The notes under the pieces were generated by a model. That model was not told the origin of the DNA and did no database searches. It was given only the letters and a program-made list of their open reading frames with translations. From positions 1 to 64,000 of the forward strand of contig CAIKFU010000022.1 in NCBI GenBank assembly GCA_903826775.1: 64,000 nt of DNA. The letters are read 5' to 3'. Position numbers and translations under genes: made by a program. This DNA is from an uncultured beta proteobacterium (GTDB lineage: Bacteria; Pseudomonadota; Gammaproteobacteria; Burkholderiales; Burkholderiaceae). This document shows, piece after piece, positions 26,418 through 35,442 of the stretch. Every line of letters starts with the position of its first letter. Position 1 is the first letter of the stretch.

Positions 26418-27296
26418 TTGAGTCCATTTCGCCATCGTTATCGCTTTGACCGTAGCCGTATTGAGCGAAATCGCCTAATGCGAAAGCGATCCATGCGTTC
26501 TGAGGAAGAGTGGCCAAACGACCATATCGATGGCCCTGATTTTGAAGTTGAGGAGGCTCATATCGAAAAGCCTCGATTAAGGAGCAAGGGGATTTACCTC
26601 CTGCCTAATGCATTTACGACAGCCGCATTATTTTGTGGGTTTTTTGCAATTGTTAATGCAATGAATGACCAATTTCAAGTTGCTGCAATTGCAATTTTTG
26701 CTGCTCTGGTTCTGGATGGCATGGATGGCCGAATTGCTCGTATGACAAATACGCAAAGTGCATTTGGTGAACAGTACGATTCTTTGGCAGACATGGTTTC
26801 CTTTGGGGTTGCGCCTGCCTTAGTCGCATACGAATGGGTCTTAAAGGATCTAGGGAAATGGGGATGGTTGGCTGCATTTACTTATTGCGCGGGCGCGGCT
26901 TTGAGGTTGGCTCGATTTAACGTTAATACTGGTGTTGTGGATAAAAAGTTCTTTCAAGGTTTGCCTAGTCCAGCAGCGGGCGCTTTGTTAGCCGGTTTTA
27001 TTTGGCTGGCCGACGACAATAAAATCCCTGTTCGGGATACGGCAATCCCCTGGGTTACATTTTTTATCACCGTTTATGCAGGATTAACCATGGTTTCAAA
27101 TGCCCATTTTTATAGTGGAAAGGCTTTAGATATTCGATATCGAGTCCCATTTGGCGTTATGGTTTTAATGATTCTGACCTTTGTTTTAATTTCATCGAAT
27201 CCGCCGTTAACTCTTTTTGGATTATTTGTTGCTTATTCCCTATCTGGCTATGTAATTTGGGCATGGGAATCGTTTAGTGGCCGCCGCTTAGGTTGA
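26418..27296 (+). CDS. pssA: CDP-diacylglycerol-serine O-phosphatidyltransferase
   Basis: 292 residues from TTG, with AGGAA 8 bases upstream. Makes phosphatidylserine from CDP-diacylglycerol and serine in the inner membrane. The CDP-alcohol phosphotransferase motif is intact: DGMDGRIAR (~99-107) followed by FGEQYDSLADMVSFG with its two aspartates. About six to eight membrane helices follow from residue ~58. The first ~50 residues are rich in arginine and charged residues; an internal ATG at 26478 would trim 20 of them. It lies just upstream of the leuA leader. Confidence 0.93.
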   Translation: MSPFRHRYRFDRSRIERNRLMRKRSMRSEEEWPNDHIDGPDFEVEEAHIEKPRLRSKGIYLLPNAFTTAALFCGFFAIVNAMNDQFQVAAIAIFAALVLDGMDGRIARMTNTQSAFGEQYDSLADMVSFGVAPALVAYEWVLKDLGKWGWLAAFTYCAGAALRLARFNVNTGVVDKKFFQGLPSPAAGALLAGFIWLADDNKIPVRDTAIPWVTFFITVYAGLTMVSNAHFYSGKALDIRYRVPFGVMVLMILTFVLISSNPPLTLFGLFVAYSLSGYVIWAWESFSGRRLG

Positions 27297-27344
27297 AATG
27301 AAATTTTTTTCGTCAAGATAATAAATTTCGGGTATATTTGAACC

Positions 27345-27422
27345 ATGGTTAATACTGTTATTCGTTTAAGAGGTCTCCTTCTGCTAGCACTAAGCATAAA
27401 GCTTGGGGCGGGTAAGGCCTAA
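27345..27422 (+). CDS. leuL: leu operon leader peptide
   Basis: 25 codons from ATG 27345 to TAA 27420-27422. Residues 11-14 are four leucines in a row written with four different codons (CTC, CTT, CTG, CTA), and Leu also occurs at 8, 16 and 20, with Val and Ile at 2, 5, 6 and 18. It is followed by a spacer hairpin and a strong intrinsic terminator before leuA. This is the layout of a leucine attenuation leader: slow translation at the leucine codons when charged tRNA-Leu is scarce should favour read-through. The peptide itself needs no other function. Confidence 0.85.
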   Translation: MVNTVIRLRGLLLLALSIKLGAGKA

Positions 27423-27489
27423 GTTAATGAACTAAATTAATCATTAACTCCCACATACCAGCCCCAGCTAATTGCTGGGGTTTTTATTT
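27404..27489 (+). promoter_or_regulatory. leuA transcription attenuator
   Basis: Three elements are visible. A perfect 9-bp inverted repeat, AGTTAATGA (27422-27430) and TCATTAACT (27441-27449). A terminator hairpin, CCCCAGC (27462-27468) and GCTGGGG (27474-27480), loop TAATT, followed by TTTTTATTTT. And TGGGGC (27404-27409), just after the leucine codons, which is complementary to GCCCCA (27461-27466) and so could compete with the terminator stem. This fits leucine-dependent attenuation; which pairings form in vivo is inferred. Confidence 0.85.
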
Positions 27490-27539
27490 TTGGAAAATGT
27501 TGTAAAGATTGAAATTTATTGTGCGACAGGAGAATTAAG

Positions 27540-29084
27540 ATGGAAGACAAGGTTATTATTTTTGATACCACTTTGCGTGATGGGGAGCAATCTCCTGGCG
27601 CCTCTATGACAAAAGACGAAAAGGTTCGTATTGCCCGCCAGTTGGAGCGACTGAAGGTTGATGTAATAGAAGCGGGATTTGCGGCGAGTTCTGATGGCGA
27701 TTTTGATGCCATAGCAGCCGTTGCTGCAACAGTCAAAGACTCAATCGTTTGTTCTTTAGCGCGAGCAAATGACAAGGATATTTCTCGTGCTTCTGATGCA
27801 TTAAAGCAAGCCAAATCAAAGCGGATCCATATATTTTTGGCCACAAGCCCATTGCATATGGAATTGAAGTTGCGGATGAGTCCTGAGCAAGTGTTGGAGC
27901 AAGCCAAACGTTCAATTCGCTTTGCTCGCAATCTTTGTGATGATGTCGAGTTTTCAGCAGAAGACGGATACCGCTCTGAAATGGATTTTTTATGCCGAGT
28001 CTTCGAGGCTGCGATTAATGAAGGTGCTACCACGATCAATGTGCCCGATACCGTTGGTTATGCAATTCCAGAGTTGTATGGCGAGTTTATTAAAACAGTG
28101 CGTACTCGAGTGCCAAATTCAGACAAGGCAGTTTGGTCAGTGCATTGCCACAATGATTTGGGGATGGCGGTTGCCAACTCCTTGGCAGGGGTAAAGATTG
28201 GCGGGGCTCGACAAATTGAGTGCACCATTAATGGTTTGGGTGAGCGCGCCGGAAATACTGCTTTAGAGGAGGTTGTCATGTCTCTTCGTACGCGGAAGGA
28301 TTATTTTAATTTGGTATCGGGTATTGATGCTAGCCAAATTGTTCCGGCATCCAAGTTGGTTTCTCAAATCACGGGGTTTGTTGTTCAGCCAAATAAGGCC
28401 GTGGTTGGGGCAAATGCGTTTGCGCATGCTTCGGGAATACATCAGGACGGAATATTAAAGGCACGGGAAACCTACGAAATTATGCGCGCTGAAGATGTTG
28501 GCTGGTCCGCGAATAAAATCGTTTTAGGCAAATTGTCTGGACGAAATGCTTTTAAGCAGCGATTGCAAGAGTTGGGGATTGCGATAGAAGCCGAGGGCGA
28601 TTTGAATGATGCTTTTTCACGTTTTAAGACGCTTGCAGACCAAAAATCGGAAATTTTTGACGAGGATATCATTTCAATAATGGCAGGTTCAACCGTGGAG
28701 GAGGGCGAGTTTTACCGATTTATATCCTTAAAACAGCATTCTCAAACTGGTGAACGCCCCATATCGCAGGTAACTTTGCAAATGGGCGATAAAGAGGTTA
28801 GCGCTGAGGCGGAAGGTAATGGGCCGGTAGATGCCAGTTTGAACGCAATCGAGTCGATTGCCAAAAGCGGAGCGGAGCAGTTGCTTTATTCCGTGAACGC
28901 CATTACATCAGGAACTCAATCACAAGGCGAGGTGACGGTGCGCTTGTCAAAAGGGGGTCGGATTGTGAATGGTGTTGGGACAGATCCGGATATTATTGCG
29001 GCATCCGCGAAGGCCTATTTATCCGCATTGAATAAACTACACGATCCAAGGCGCGAAAAGCTAAACGCGCAAATGGCGCCATAA
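27540..29084 (+). CDS. leuA: 2-isopropylmalate synthase
   Basis: 514 residues, the long bacterial form. Condenses acetyl-CoA with 2-oxoisovalerate, the first committed step of leucine synthesis. The TIM-barrel catalytic domain starts with [13 protein letters not shown] (~8-20); metal ligands include the HCHND motif with His202 and His204. The C-terminal LeuA dimer domain (~385-510) binds leucine for feedback inhibition. The ATG at 27540 has AGGAG 7 bases upstream; an in-frame upstream start is not supported. Expression is expected to be controlled by the attenuator directly upstream. Confidence 0.96.
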   Translation: MEDKVIIFDTTLRDGEQSPGASMTKDEKVRIARQLERLKVDVIEAGFAASSDGDFDAIAAVAATVKDSIVCSLARANDKDISRASDALKQAKSKRIHIFLATSPLHMELKLRMSPEQVLEQAKRSIRFARNLCDDVEFSAEDGYRSEMDFLCRVFEAAINEGATTINVPDTVGYAIPELYGEFIKTVRTRVPNSDKAVWSVHCHNDLGMAVANSLAGVKIGGARQIECTINGLGERAGNTALEEVVMSLRTRKDYFNLVSGIDASQIVPASKLVSQITGFVVQPNKAVVGANAFAHASGIHQDGILKARETYEIMRAEDVGWSANKIVLGKLSGRNAFKQRLQELGIAIEAEGDLNDAFSRFKTLADQKSEIFDEDIISIMAGSTVEEGEFYRFISLKQHSQTGERPISQVTLQMGDKEVSAEAEGNGPVDASLNAIESIAKSGAEQLLYSVNAITSGTQSQGEVTVRLSKGGRIVNGVGTDPDIIAASAKAYLSALNKLHDPRREKLNAQMAP

Positions 29085-29435
29085 TTGTTAGCAATGCTTC
29101 GGGCTGGTTTGAATCGGCCATCGCTTGATGGTCGATGATGGGCAAGTAGTGAACCTCAAGGTAAGTTCGATAGCGACTTAAACCTTCATTTATTTCCCAT
29201 CAGATTGATTTTAAAGAGATTTATTGTCGTCGAAGGGGATTTAACTGCTTTATTGGGGTTTTAAGGATATTTTTTCTACAGGGAGGCTTTAGGTATTAAA
29301 AGCCCAACTCTGCTACAATTCGATGGCTTTGATTTCTAAAGCTTTTTTGCAGTATTAGACTAGTTTAATCGAGATAATTTTTTAACACGGCACGATGGGT
29401 GAGAGCTCAAGTGTTCGCAAGTAAGGAGTATGAAA
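29085..29435 (+). promoter_or_regulatory. leuA-rpsO intergenic region with hairpins and putative rpsO promoter
   Basis: 350 bases with no gene. A hairpin GGCCATC/GATGGTC (29116-29133, GCTT loop) may mark the end of the leuA transcript but lacks a U-tract. GGCTTT...AAAGCC repeats are found near 29285-29303. A TACAAT box at 29313-29318 could be the rpsO -10; the -35 is poor. A short stem GCTTT/AAAGC (29326-29342) followed by six T residues lies just after it, as if transcription were checked early. AAGGAG at 29423-29428 serves rpsO. Confidence 0.4.
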
Positions 29436-29705
29436 ATGGCAGTTGCTGATATTAAAACGGCGGAAATCGTCAAACAAAATGCGCGTAGCGCAAATGATAC
29501 GGGAAGTCCTGAAGTGCAAGTTTCATTGCTAACGGCCCGTATTAATGAATTAACCCCCCATTTCAAGGCAAATGCTAAGGATCATCACAGCCGTCGTGGC
29601 TTATTGAAGATGGTTTCGCGTCGCCGTCGGCTTTTGGATTACCTCAAAGGCAAAGATTTGGATCGCTATCGTGCGTTGATTGAGAAGTTAGGTCTCCGTA
29701 AGTAA
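29436..29705 (+). CDS. rpsO: 30S ribosomal protein S15
   Basis: 89 residues. Binds 16S rRNA and the central domain of the 30S subunit early in assembly. Conserved core elements [30 protein letters not shown] and the end IEKLGLRK are all present. Two ATG codons lie six bases apart; the second (29436) is chosen because AAGGAG ends 7 bases before it and the family starts with M-x-VADIK, whereas it would be one base from the first. It is followed by its own terminator and then pnp, the usual bacterial order. Confidence 0.97.
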   Translation: MAVADIKTAEIVKQNARSANDTGSPEVQVSLLTARINELTPHFKANAKDHHSRRGLLKMVSRRRRLLDYLKGKDLDRYRALIEKLGLRK

Positions 29706-29726
29706 TTCTTGTCGGTATTGCATCTG

Positions 29727-29788
29727 TGCCATCTTTCTTAAGGTGTATCTTTAAAACGGTACATATTAGGTAGGTGGCATGTTTTTTT
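29727..29788 (+). terminator. Intrinsic terminator of rpsO
   Basis: TGCCATC (29727-29733) pairs with GGTGGCA (29773-29779) with one T-G wobble, and TG plus a run of seven T follows (29782-29788). The loop is long (39 bases) and may fold further. Its position 22 bases after the rpsO stop and the U-tract support termination between rpsO and pnp, probably partial. Confidence 0.6.
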
Positions 29789-29813
29789 GAGCAGTTCAAG
29801 GTTGCCTGTTTAG

Positions 29814-29873
29814 GGGATCGTGTCATTCCAATGAGAATCTGGATTTTCCAGTGTCTCCCTGGAATGGCATCCC
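29814..29873 (+). promoter_or_regulatory. Long hairpin in the pnp leader
   Basis: A nested stem: GGGAT (29814-29818) with ATCCC (29869-29873), CATTCCA (29824-29830) with TGGAATG (29860-29866), and an inner hairpin CTGGA/TCCAG (29839-29851) with a three-base loop. In E. coli a double-stranded leader at this place is cut by RNase III and then used by PNPase for autoregulation. Same position and similar architecture suggest the same role here; the sequence is not known to be conserved. Confidence 0.5.
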
Positions 29874-29978
29874 TTGCGATCTTTAAATGTTCCAGTGATT
29901 TCGTGGCGCTGTTTATCCCGCGATGAATTTGCGAGCACTTCTTATATAGTGCTCAAGAAAAATTTGGAGAAGATCAGA

Positions 29979-32147
29979 ATGACAATGTTCAATAAAGTAG
30001 TGAAAAGTTTTCAATGGGGCAATCATCAGGTAACTATGGAAACTGGTGAGGTAGCGCGCCAGTCTGGAGGTGCTGTTATTGTTAATGTTGATGACACAGT
30101 TGTACTGGGTACTGTTGTTGCATCAAAGACAGCTAAACCGGGCCAGGATTTTTTTCCTTTAACCGTTGATTACCTAGAAAAAACCTATGCTGCAGGAAAA
30201 ATCCCTGGTGGTTTTTTTCGTCGCGAAGGTCGACCATCAGAAGCTGAAACATTAACTTCCCGTTTGATTGATAGACCTATTCGTCCATTATTCCCAGAAG
30301 GTTTTTACAATGAAGTTCAGGTTGTAATTCATGTTCTGTCTATTAACCCAGATGTCCCTTCTGATATACCGGCGTTGATTGCAGCTTCAGCAGCATTAGC
30401 TGTTTCAGGCATTCCATTTAGCGGTCCTGTTGGCGCAGCTCGCGTTGGTTATCGCGATGGCGCATATCTTTTGAATCCAACCCGTTCTGAACAGGCTACT
30501 AGTGAGTTGGACCTGATTGTTGCGGGCACGCAAGCTGCAGTTTTGATGGTTGAGTCTGAGGCGCAGCAACTGTCAGAAGAAGTGATGTTGGGTGCCGTAG
30601 TGTTTGGGCATGAACAAATGCAAATCGCTATTAATGCGATTCAAGAATTGGTTAAGGATGCTGGAAAACCAGAGTGGGATTGGCAAGCTCCAGCTAAGGA
30701 TGAACCATTTATCGCTAAGGTAGCTGCACTGGCAGATACCCCTCTTCGCGAAGCATATCAAATTCGTCAAAAGCAAGCTCGTTCAGCTCAGCTTAAGGAA
30801 ATTACAGCCAATGTTTTAGCGAAGTTGTCTGTTGATGGAGATGTTGATGATGTTGCCGTCCGTAACGTTTTGTTCGACATCGAAGCAAAGATTGTTCGCA
30901 GCCAAATATTAAATGGTGAGCCACGCATTGATGGTCGCGATACGCGAACAGTTCGTCCAATTGAAATTCGTAATGGTGTTTTGCCGCGGACACATGGCTC
31001 CGCATTGTTTACCCGCGGGGAAACCCAAGCCCTTGTAGTGGCTACTTTGGGCACAGCGCGTGATGAGCAAATTATTGACGCCTTAGAAGGCGAGTACCGC
31101 GATCGCTTTATGTTCCACTACAACATGCCTCCTTTTGCCACGGGCGAAACGGGTCGTGTGGGCAGTCCAAAACGACGCGAAATTGGTCATGGACGTTTAG
31201 CTAAGCGAGCCTTGATACCTGTGCTTCCAAACTTGGAGGATTTTGCATACAGTATTCGTGTTGTTTCTGAAATTACAGAATCAAATGGCTCATCATCGAT
31301 GGCCTCAGTTTGTGGCGGTTGTTTGGCATTAATGGATGCTGGCGTACCAGTTAAGGCGCATGTAGCTGGCGTAGCAATGGGTCTTATATTGGATGGAAAT
31401 CGCTTTGCTGTATTGACTGACATTCTGGGTGACGAAGATCATCTAGGCGATATGGACTTTAAGGTGGCCGGTACTGCAAATGGTATTACTGCTCTGCAAA
31501 TGGATATTAAGGTTCAAGGTATCACCAAGGAAATTATGCAGGTTGCCCTAGCTCAGGCTAAGGAAGGGCGTTTGCATATCCTTAGTGAAATGCAATCCGC
31601 AATGGGTTCTGTACGTACTGAACTTTCAGAGCACGCCCCGCGTATGGTTTCGTTTAAGATCCATCCAGACAAAATTCGTGAGGTGATCGGTAAGGGTGGG
31701 GCAACCATTCAAGCGCTTACCAAGGAAACGGGTTGCAGCATTGATATTAAAGATGATGGAACTGTAACCATTGCTTCTACAAGTGCTGAAGGTATGGCTG
31801 AAGCAAAGAGCCGTATTGAGGGTATAACTGCTGAAGCAGAAGTTGGAAAAATCTACGAAGGCCCTGTTGTCAAGCTTTTAGAGTTTGGGGCTTTGGTAAA
31901 TATTCTTCCAGGAAAAGATGGTCTTTTGCATATTTCAGAAATATCAAATGAGCGTGTTAAAGAAGTTAAGGATTACCTGCAAGAAGGGCAGATTGTTCGC
32001 GTCAAATTATTGGCTGCGGATGAACGTGGTCGATTACGCTTGTCGCTGAAGGCAGCGATGGCTGAAGAAGGGGGTTCAATCTCTCCTTTGGCTGCGAGCA
32101 CTGAAGCTGTAGTAATTACAACTCCGGTTGATGGCGAAAATGCTTAA
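29979..32147 (+). CDS. pnp: Polyribonucleotide nucleotidyltransferase (PNPase)
   Basis: 722 residues. Phosphate-dependent 3'-5' exoribonuclease of mRNA turnover, core of the degradosome in many bacteria. Two RNase PH-like domains (~5-230 and ~310-540) flank an all-helical linker; the second holds the active site with [10 protein letters not shown] and the later [18 protein letters not shown] stretch. KH ([18 protein letters not shown], ~555-610) and S1 (~620-690) RNA-binding domains end the protein. GGAGA lies 8 bases before the ATG; an upstream frame reaching 29874 runs through the leader and is rejected. Autoregulation through the upstream hairpin is likely. Confidence 0.97.
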   Translation: MTMFNKVVKSFQWGNHQVTMETGEVARQSGGAVIVNVDDTVVLGTVVASKTAKPGQDFFPLTVDYLEKTYAAGKIPGGFFRREGRPSEAETLTSRLIDRPIRPLFPEGFYNEVQVVIHVLSINPDVPSDIPALIAASAALAVSGIPFSGPVGAARVGYRDGAYLLNPTRSEQATSELDLIVAGTQAAVLMVESEAQQLSEEVMLGAVVFGHEQMQIAINAIQELVKDAGKPEWDWQAPAKDEPFIAKVAALADTPLREAYQIRQKQARSAQLKEITANVLAKLSVDGDVDDVAVRNVLFDIEAKIVRSQILNGEPRIDGRDTRTVRPIEIRNGVLPRTHGSALFTRGETQALVVATLGTARDEQIIDALEGEYRDRFMFHYNMPPFATGETGRVGSPKRREIGHGRLAKRALIPVLPNLEDFAYSIRVVSEITESNGSSSMASVCGGCLALMDAGVPVKAHVAGVAMGLILDGNRFAVLTDILGDEDHLGDMDFKVAGTANGITALQMDIKVQGITKEIMQVALAQAKEGRLHILSEMQSAMGSVRTELSEHAPRMVSFKIHPDKIREVIGKGGATIQALTKETGCSIDIKDDGTVTIASTSAEGMAEAKSRIEGITAEAEVGKIYEGPVVKLLEFGALVNILPGKDGLLHISEISNERVKEVKDYLQEGQIVRVKLLAADERGRLRLSLKAAMAEEGGSISPLAASTEAVVITTPVDGENA

Positions 32148-32178
32148 GTAAATAATTAACCGTTACAAGAGGCTTGCA

Positions 32179-33177
32179 ATGCGCGTAATTGAAATTCGTG
32201 AACATGGTGCTCCTGAAGTGCTTGTTCCAACAACCCGTCCTGATCCTGCGTTACCTGCTAAAGGATCAGGAGAGGTTTTGATTCGCGTTCTTGCGGCCGG
32301 GATCAATCGTCCCGATGTGCTTCAGCGAAAAGGACATTATCCAGTCCCTGCAGGAGCTTCCGATATTCCTGGGCTTGAAGTTGCAGGTGAAATTATTGGT
32401 GGTGATCTATCCCATTCCGATAACGTATTTAGCTTAAAGTTGGGCGATAAGGTTTGTGCGCTTGTTCAGGGGGGCGGTTACGCCGATTTATGTATTGCCC
32501 CGATTGGACAATGCTTGCCTTATCCGAAAGGATTTTCTGATCTTGAGGCTGCAGCATTGCCCGAAACATTTTTCACTGTTTGGAGCAATGTTTTCATGCG
32601 GGGCGAACTATCTGAAGGTGAGTCGCTCTTGGTTCAAGGTGGTTCAAGCGGTATTGGAGTTACTGCCATTTTAATTGCTAAGGCATTGGGTCATCAGGTG
32701 ATCGTAACTGCCGGAACCGATGAAAAATGCGCTGCTTGCGTCAGATTGGGTGCTGATTTTGCTATCAATTACAAGACACAAGATTTTGTAGAGGAAATAA
32801 AAAAGATTACTGAAGGCAAAGGGGTTAATGTTGTCTTAGACATGGTTACCGGATCCTATGTTCAACGAGAAATAGATTGTTTAGCAGACGATGGCCGCAT
32901 CGTCATCATTGCTATTCAAGGTGGTTCTAAGGCCGAAGTGAATACTGGTCAAATTTTACGTCGTCGCCTAACTGTCACTGGGTCGACACTTCGCCCAAGG
33001 TCGGTAGCGTTTAAACGTCAAATTGCCATGCAATTGCATGAGCGGATTTGGCCTTTGCTTAATTCGGGAAATTTAAAGCCGGTTATTTATAAAACCTTTT
33101 CCTTGGAGCAGGCTTCTGAGGCTCATCGGCTAATGGAGTCTAGTGAGCATGTCGGTAAAATAGTATTAACGGTATAA
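32179..33177 (+). CDS. NAD(P)H quinone oxidoreductase, zinc-free MDR family
   Basis: 332 residues of the medium-chain dehydrogenase/reductase family, PIG3/quinone oxidoreductase type. The N-terminal GroES-like domain has GINRPDVLQRKG and GLEVAGEI; the Rossmann part has VQGGSSGIGVTAILIAK (nucleotide-binding glycines near ~155). No zinc-ligand cysteines are seen. It likely reduces quinones or alpha,beta-unsaturated carbonyls with NADPH in the cytoplasm. It lies 31 bases after pnp and 3 bases before tpiA, so it may be co-transcribed with tpiA and secG. Confidence 0.9.
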   Translation: MRVIEIREHGAPEVLVPTTRPDPALPAKGSGEVLIRVLAAGINRPDVLQRKGHYPVPAGASDIPGLEVAGEIIGGDLSHSDNVFSLKLGDKVCALVQGGGYADLCIAPIGQCLPYPKGFSDLEAAALPETFFTVWSNVFMRGELSEGESLLVQGGSSGIGVTAILIAKALGHQVIVTAGTDEKCAACVRLGADFAINYKTQDFVEEIKKITEGKGVNVVLDMVTGSYVQREIDCLADDGRIVIIAIQGGSKAEVNTGQILRRRLTVTGSTLRPRSVAFKRQIAMQLHERIWPLLNSGNLKPVIYKTFSLEQASEAHRLMESSEHVGKIVLTV

Positions 33178-33180
33178 AAA

Positions 33181-33939
33181 ATGCGTCCACTAATTGTTAT
33201 TGGCAACTGGAAAATGAACGGCAATCTTGCGGCAAATCGCGAGTGGGTTCAAATAGTTTGTCATGGCATGGAAAAGGGCATGCCTGCTGGACGTCGATAT
33301 GGTGTATGCGCCCCTTATCCTTATCTTGCCCAGTGCGGTGAATTAATTCAGACTTGTTCCCTAGCGTTTTTAAGCCTAGGCGCCCAGGACGTTTCTGCCC
33401 ATGTTTCAGGAGCTTATACGGGCGAGGTTAGCGCAAGCATGTTACGTGAGCTAGGATGTACTTACGTAATCGTCGGACATTCTGAAAGACGCGAGATGCA
33501 TCAAGAAACCGATGAATTGGTTTCTGAAAAGGCATTGCAAGCATTAGACAACGGATTAACGCCAATTATTTGTGTTGGTGAGACTGCCGTTGAAAGAAAT
33601 TCCGGAAGAGCGGTTGAAGTTGTTCGCGGACAAATTTCTCGCCAGGTTTCAATTCTGCAAGACCGTTTGGCGGATTGTTTGGTGGCATATGAGCCAATTT
33701 GGGCGATTGGAACAGGCAAGGTTGCGAGTGCCCAGGTTGCTCAAGATGTTCATCGGGCTATTCGCTTGCAACTTGCCGAATTTGATGAGGATGTTGCGTC
33801 CCATGTATGTATTTTATACGGCGGCAGCGTGAAGCCTGAAAATGCGGTTGAACTATTTGCTATGCCTGATATAGATGGCGGACTAATTGGGGGCGCATCA
33901 CTGAATCCCCGGGATTTCTTGGCAATTTGTCAGGCATAA
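33181..33939 (+). CDS. tpiA: Triosephosphate isomerase
   Basis: 252 residues, normal. Interconverts dihydroxyacetone phosphate and glyceraldehyde 3-phosphate. The N-terminal GNWKMNG holds the catalytic lysine, VGHSERRE the catalytic histidine (~100), and AYEPIWAIGTGK the catalytic glutamate (~170); YGGSVKPEN and the final GGASL phosphate loop are intact. The start is 3 bases after the quinone oxidoreductase gene. secG follows by 23 bases, as in many proteobacteria. Confidence 0.97.
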   Translation: MRPLIVIGNWKMNGNLAANREWVQIVCHGMEKGMPAGRRYGVCAPYPYLAQCGELIQTCSLAFLSLGAQDVSAHVSGAYTGEVSASMLRELGCTYVIVGHSERREMHQETDELVSEKALQALDNGLTPIICVGETAVERNSGRAVEVVRGQISRQVSILQDRLADCLVAYEPIWAIGTGKVASAQVAQDVHRAIRLQLAEFDEDVASHVCILYGGSVKPENAVELFAMPDIDGGLIGGASLNPRDFLAICQA

Positions 33940-33962
33940 AAATTTTTATTTGGAGGTAAATC

Positions 33963-34310
33963 ATGGAATGGTTTAAGACTTTGTTAATTGTGTTGCAGAT
34001 TGTTTCTGCTTTTGCAGTGATTTTGCTTGTCCTGCTGCAGCAGGGTAAGGGAGCTGATATGGGCGCAGCCTTCGGATCGGGGGCGTCCGGAAGTTTGTTT
34101 GGCGCAAGCGGTTCCGCAAATTTTCTATCGCATACCACTGCCGTATTTGCAGTGGTATTTTTTGTTAGCACTTTGGCGATTACTTGGGTGGGAAATAAAA
34201 AGAGCGTAAGTACTGGTGTGTTGTCTGGCACTGTTGCTCCTACCGCCATAACTGAGACCCCCCCAGTGGTTCCTGCTCAGGACCCAACAAAGCCGGCTGT
34301 TCCGAAATAA
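33963..34310 (+). CDS. secG: Preprotein translocase subunit SecG
   Basis: 115 residues with two membrane helices (~4-24 and ~55-75) separated by the conserved LLQQGKGADMGAAFG loop, which identifies SecG. The C-terminal ~35 residues are a proline/threonine-rich low-complexity tail. SecG is the non-essential partner of SecYE in protein export and stimulates the SecA cycle. TTTGGAGG lies upstream of the ATG. The tpiA-secG-tRNA-Leu-nuoA order is widespread. Confidence 0.95.
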   Translation: MEWFKTLLIVLQIVSAFAVILLVLLQQGKGADMGAAFGSGASGSLFGASGSANFLSHTTAVFAVVFFVSTLAITWVGNKKSVSTGVLSGTVAPTAITETPPVVPAQDPTKPAVPK

Positions 34311-34407
34311 GCGCAGGAGCAGTAAAAAATTTAATTTTTTGTTTATTGCCAATAATTTAAGCAATTTAAGTGGTGCAATGCAGTAGAATTATCGTGTTTT
34401 GCAAGAT

Positions 34408-34492
34408 GCCGACGTGGTGAAATTGGTAGACACGCTATCTTGAGGGGGTAGTGGCTTAGGCTGTGCGAGTTCGAGTCTCGCCGTCGGCACCA
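34408..34492 (+). tRNA. leuU: tRNA-Leu (anticodon GAG)
   Basis: 85 bases with encoded CCA. Acceptor GCCGACG (34408-34414) pairs with CGTCGGC (34482-34488), discriminator A. The anticodon stem CTATC/GGTAG encloses TTGAGGG, giving anticodon GAG for CUC and CUU codons. A long variable arm (type II tRNA) is present and the T arm contains GTTCGAGTC. It lies between secG and nuoA; in E. coli a tRNA-Leu(GAG) likewise follows secG. It reads codons present in the leu leader peptide. Confidence 0.97.
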
Positions 34493-34519
34493 AATGAACA
34501 GAATTTGTTTTAGATCAAC

Positions 34520-34548
34520 TTGTAGACCATAAGAATGATTCATAATTC
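34520..34548 (+). promoter_or_regulatory. Possible promoter of the nuo operon
   Basis: TTGTAG at 34520-34525, a 17-base spacer and TAATTC at 34543-34548, 47 bases before the nuoA start. Both boxes deviate from consensus, so the call rests mainly on position and spacing; transcription reading through from tRNA-Leu is the alternative. Confidence 0.3.
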
Positions 34549-34594
34549 CTAGGATTTTTGAATAAACAGATAACGACTCAGGACCAGGACAATT

Positions 34595-34954
34595 TTGAAC
34601 CTCGCTAATTACTTTCCAGTTCTACTATTTATCCTAGTTGGTGTTGGGGTTGGTCTGGTCCCTATGTACTTAGGCAAGATTCTTGCCCCTTCAAAACCTG
34701 ATCCCGAAAAACTCTCCCCTTACGAATGCGGTTTTGAAGCATTTGAAGACGCTCGCATGAAGTTTGACGTGCGTTATTACCTTATTGCAATTTTGTTTAT
34801 CCTGTTTGATCTTGAAACGGCCTTTTTGTTCCCTTGGGGTGTTGCATTGCGTGATATTGGTTGGGCTGGCTATGCCTCTATGGTGATTTTCCTATTGGAG
34901 TTCATTGTTGGGTTTGTGTATATCTGGAAAAAGGGCGCTCTCAACTGGGAGTGA
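34595..34954 (+). CDS. nuoA: NADH-quinone oxidoreductase subunit A
   Basis: 119 residues from TTG, with CAGGACCAGGAC upstream. A small three-helix membrane subunit of complex I at the junction of the two arms. The loop after helix 1 holds the conserved [20 protein letters not shown] segment. TTG is used because the only alternative starts lie inside helix 1. First gene of an uninterrupted nuoA-N operon; nuoB begins 5 bases later. Confidence 0.95.
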   Translation: MNLANYFPVLLFILVGVGVGLVPMYLGKILAPSKPDPEKLSPYECGFEAFEDARMKFDVRYYLIAILFILFDLETAFLFPWGVALRDIGWAGYASMVIFLLEFIVGFVYIWKKGALNWE

Positions 34955-34959
34955 TAGAT

Positions 34960-35442
34960 ATGGCATTAGAAGGCATTCTTAAAGAAGGATTTATAACAAC
35001 CACTGCGGATCAGTTAATTAACTGGACGCGTAATGGTTCTTTGTGGCCGATGACTTTTGGTTTGGCTTGTTGCGCCGTAGAAATGATGCATGCTGGCGCA
35101 TCCCGTTACGATCTGGATCGGTTTGGGGTTGTGTTTCGTCCTTCTCCACGCCAATCTGATTTGATGATTGTTGCAGGTACCTTAACCAATAAGATGGCGC
35201 CTGCATTGCGTAAGGTCTACGATCAAATGCCTGAGCCGCGTTGGGTGATTTCAATGGGTTCTTGTGCGAATGGTGGCGGTTATTACCATTATTCTTATTC
35301 GGTTGTTCGTGGTTGTGATCGCATTATTCCGGTTGATATTTATGTTCCTGGTTGTCCTCCGACTGCTGAAGCCTTGATTTATGGAATTATTCAGTTGCAG
35401 TCGAAAATCGGTCGAACCAGCACAATTGCAAGGAAAGCTTAA
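34960..35442 (+). CDS. nuoB: NADH-quinone oxidoreductase subunit B
   Basis: 160 residues. Holds the [4Fe-4S] cluster N2, which passes electrons to ubiquinone. The ligands are visible: the tandem cysteines in [10 protein letters not shown], then GSCANGGG and VPGCPP. The ATG at 34960 gives the family N terminus MALEGIL; a longer frame starting inside nuoA is not supported. It directly abuts nuoC with no spacer. Confidence 0.97.
   Translation: MALEGILKEGFITTTADQLINWTRNGSLWPMTFGLACCAVEMMHAGASRYDLDRFGVVFRPSPRQSDLMIVAGTLTNKMAPALRKVYDQMPEPRWVISMGSCANGGGYYHYSYSVVRGCDRIIPVDIYVPGCPPTAEALIYGIIQLQSKIGRTSTIARKA

Noticed and set aside
29874-29978. N-terminal extension of PNPase by 35 residues
   Set aside because: It runs through the structured leader; PNPase homologs start near MFNKVVK and a ribosome site precedes the chosen ATG.
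33860-34249. Minus-strand 129-codon frame opposite secG
   Set aside because: Shadow of secG and of the tpiA 3' end; no coding signature of its own.
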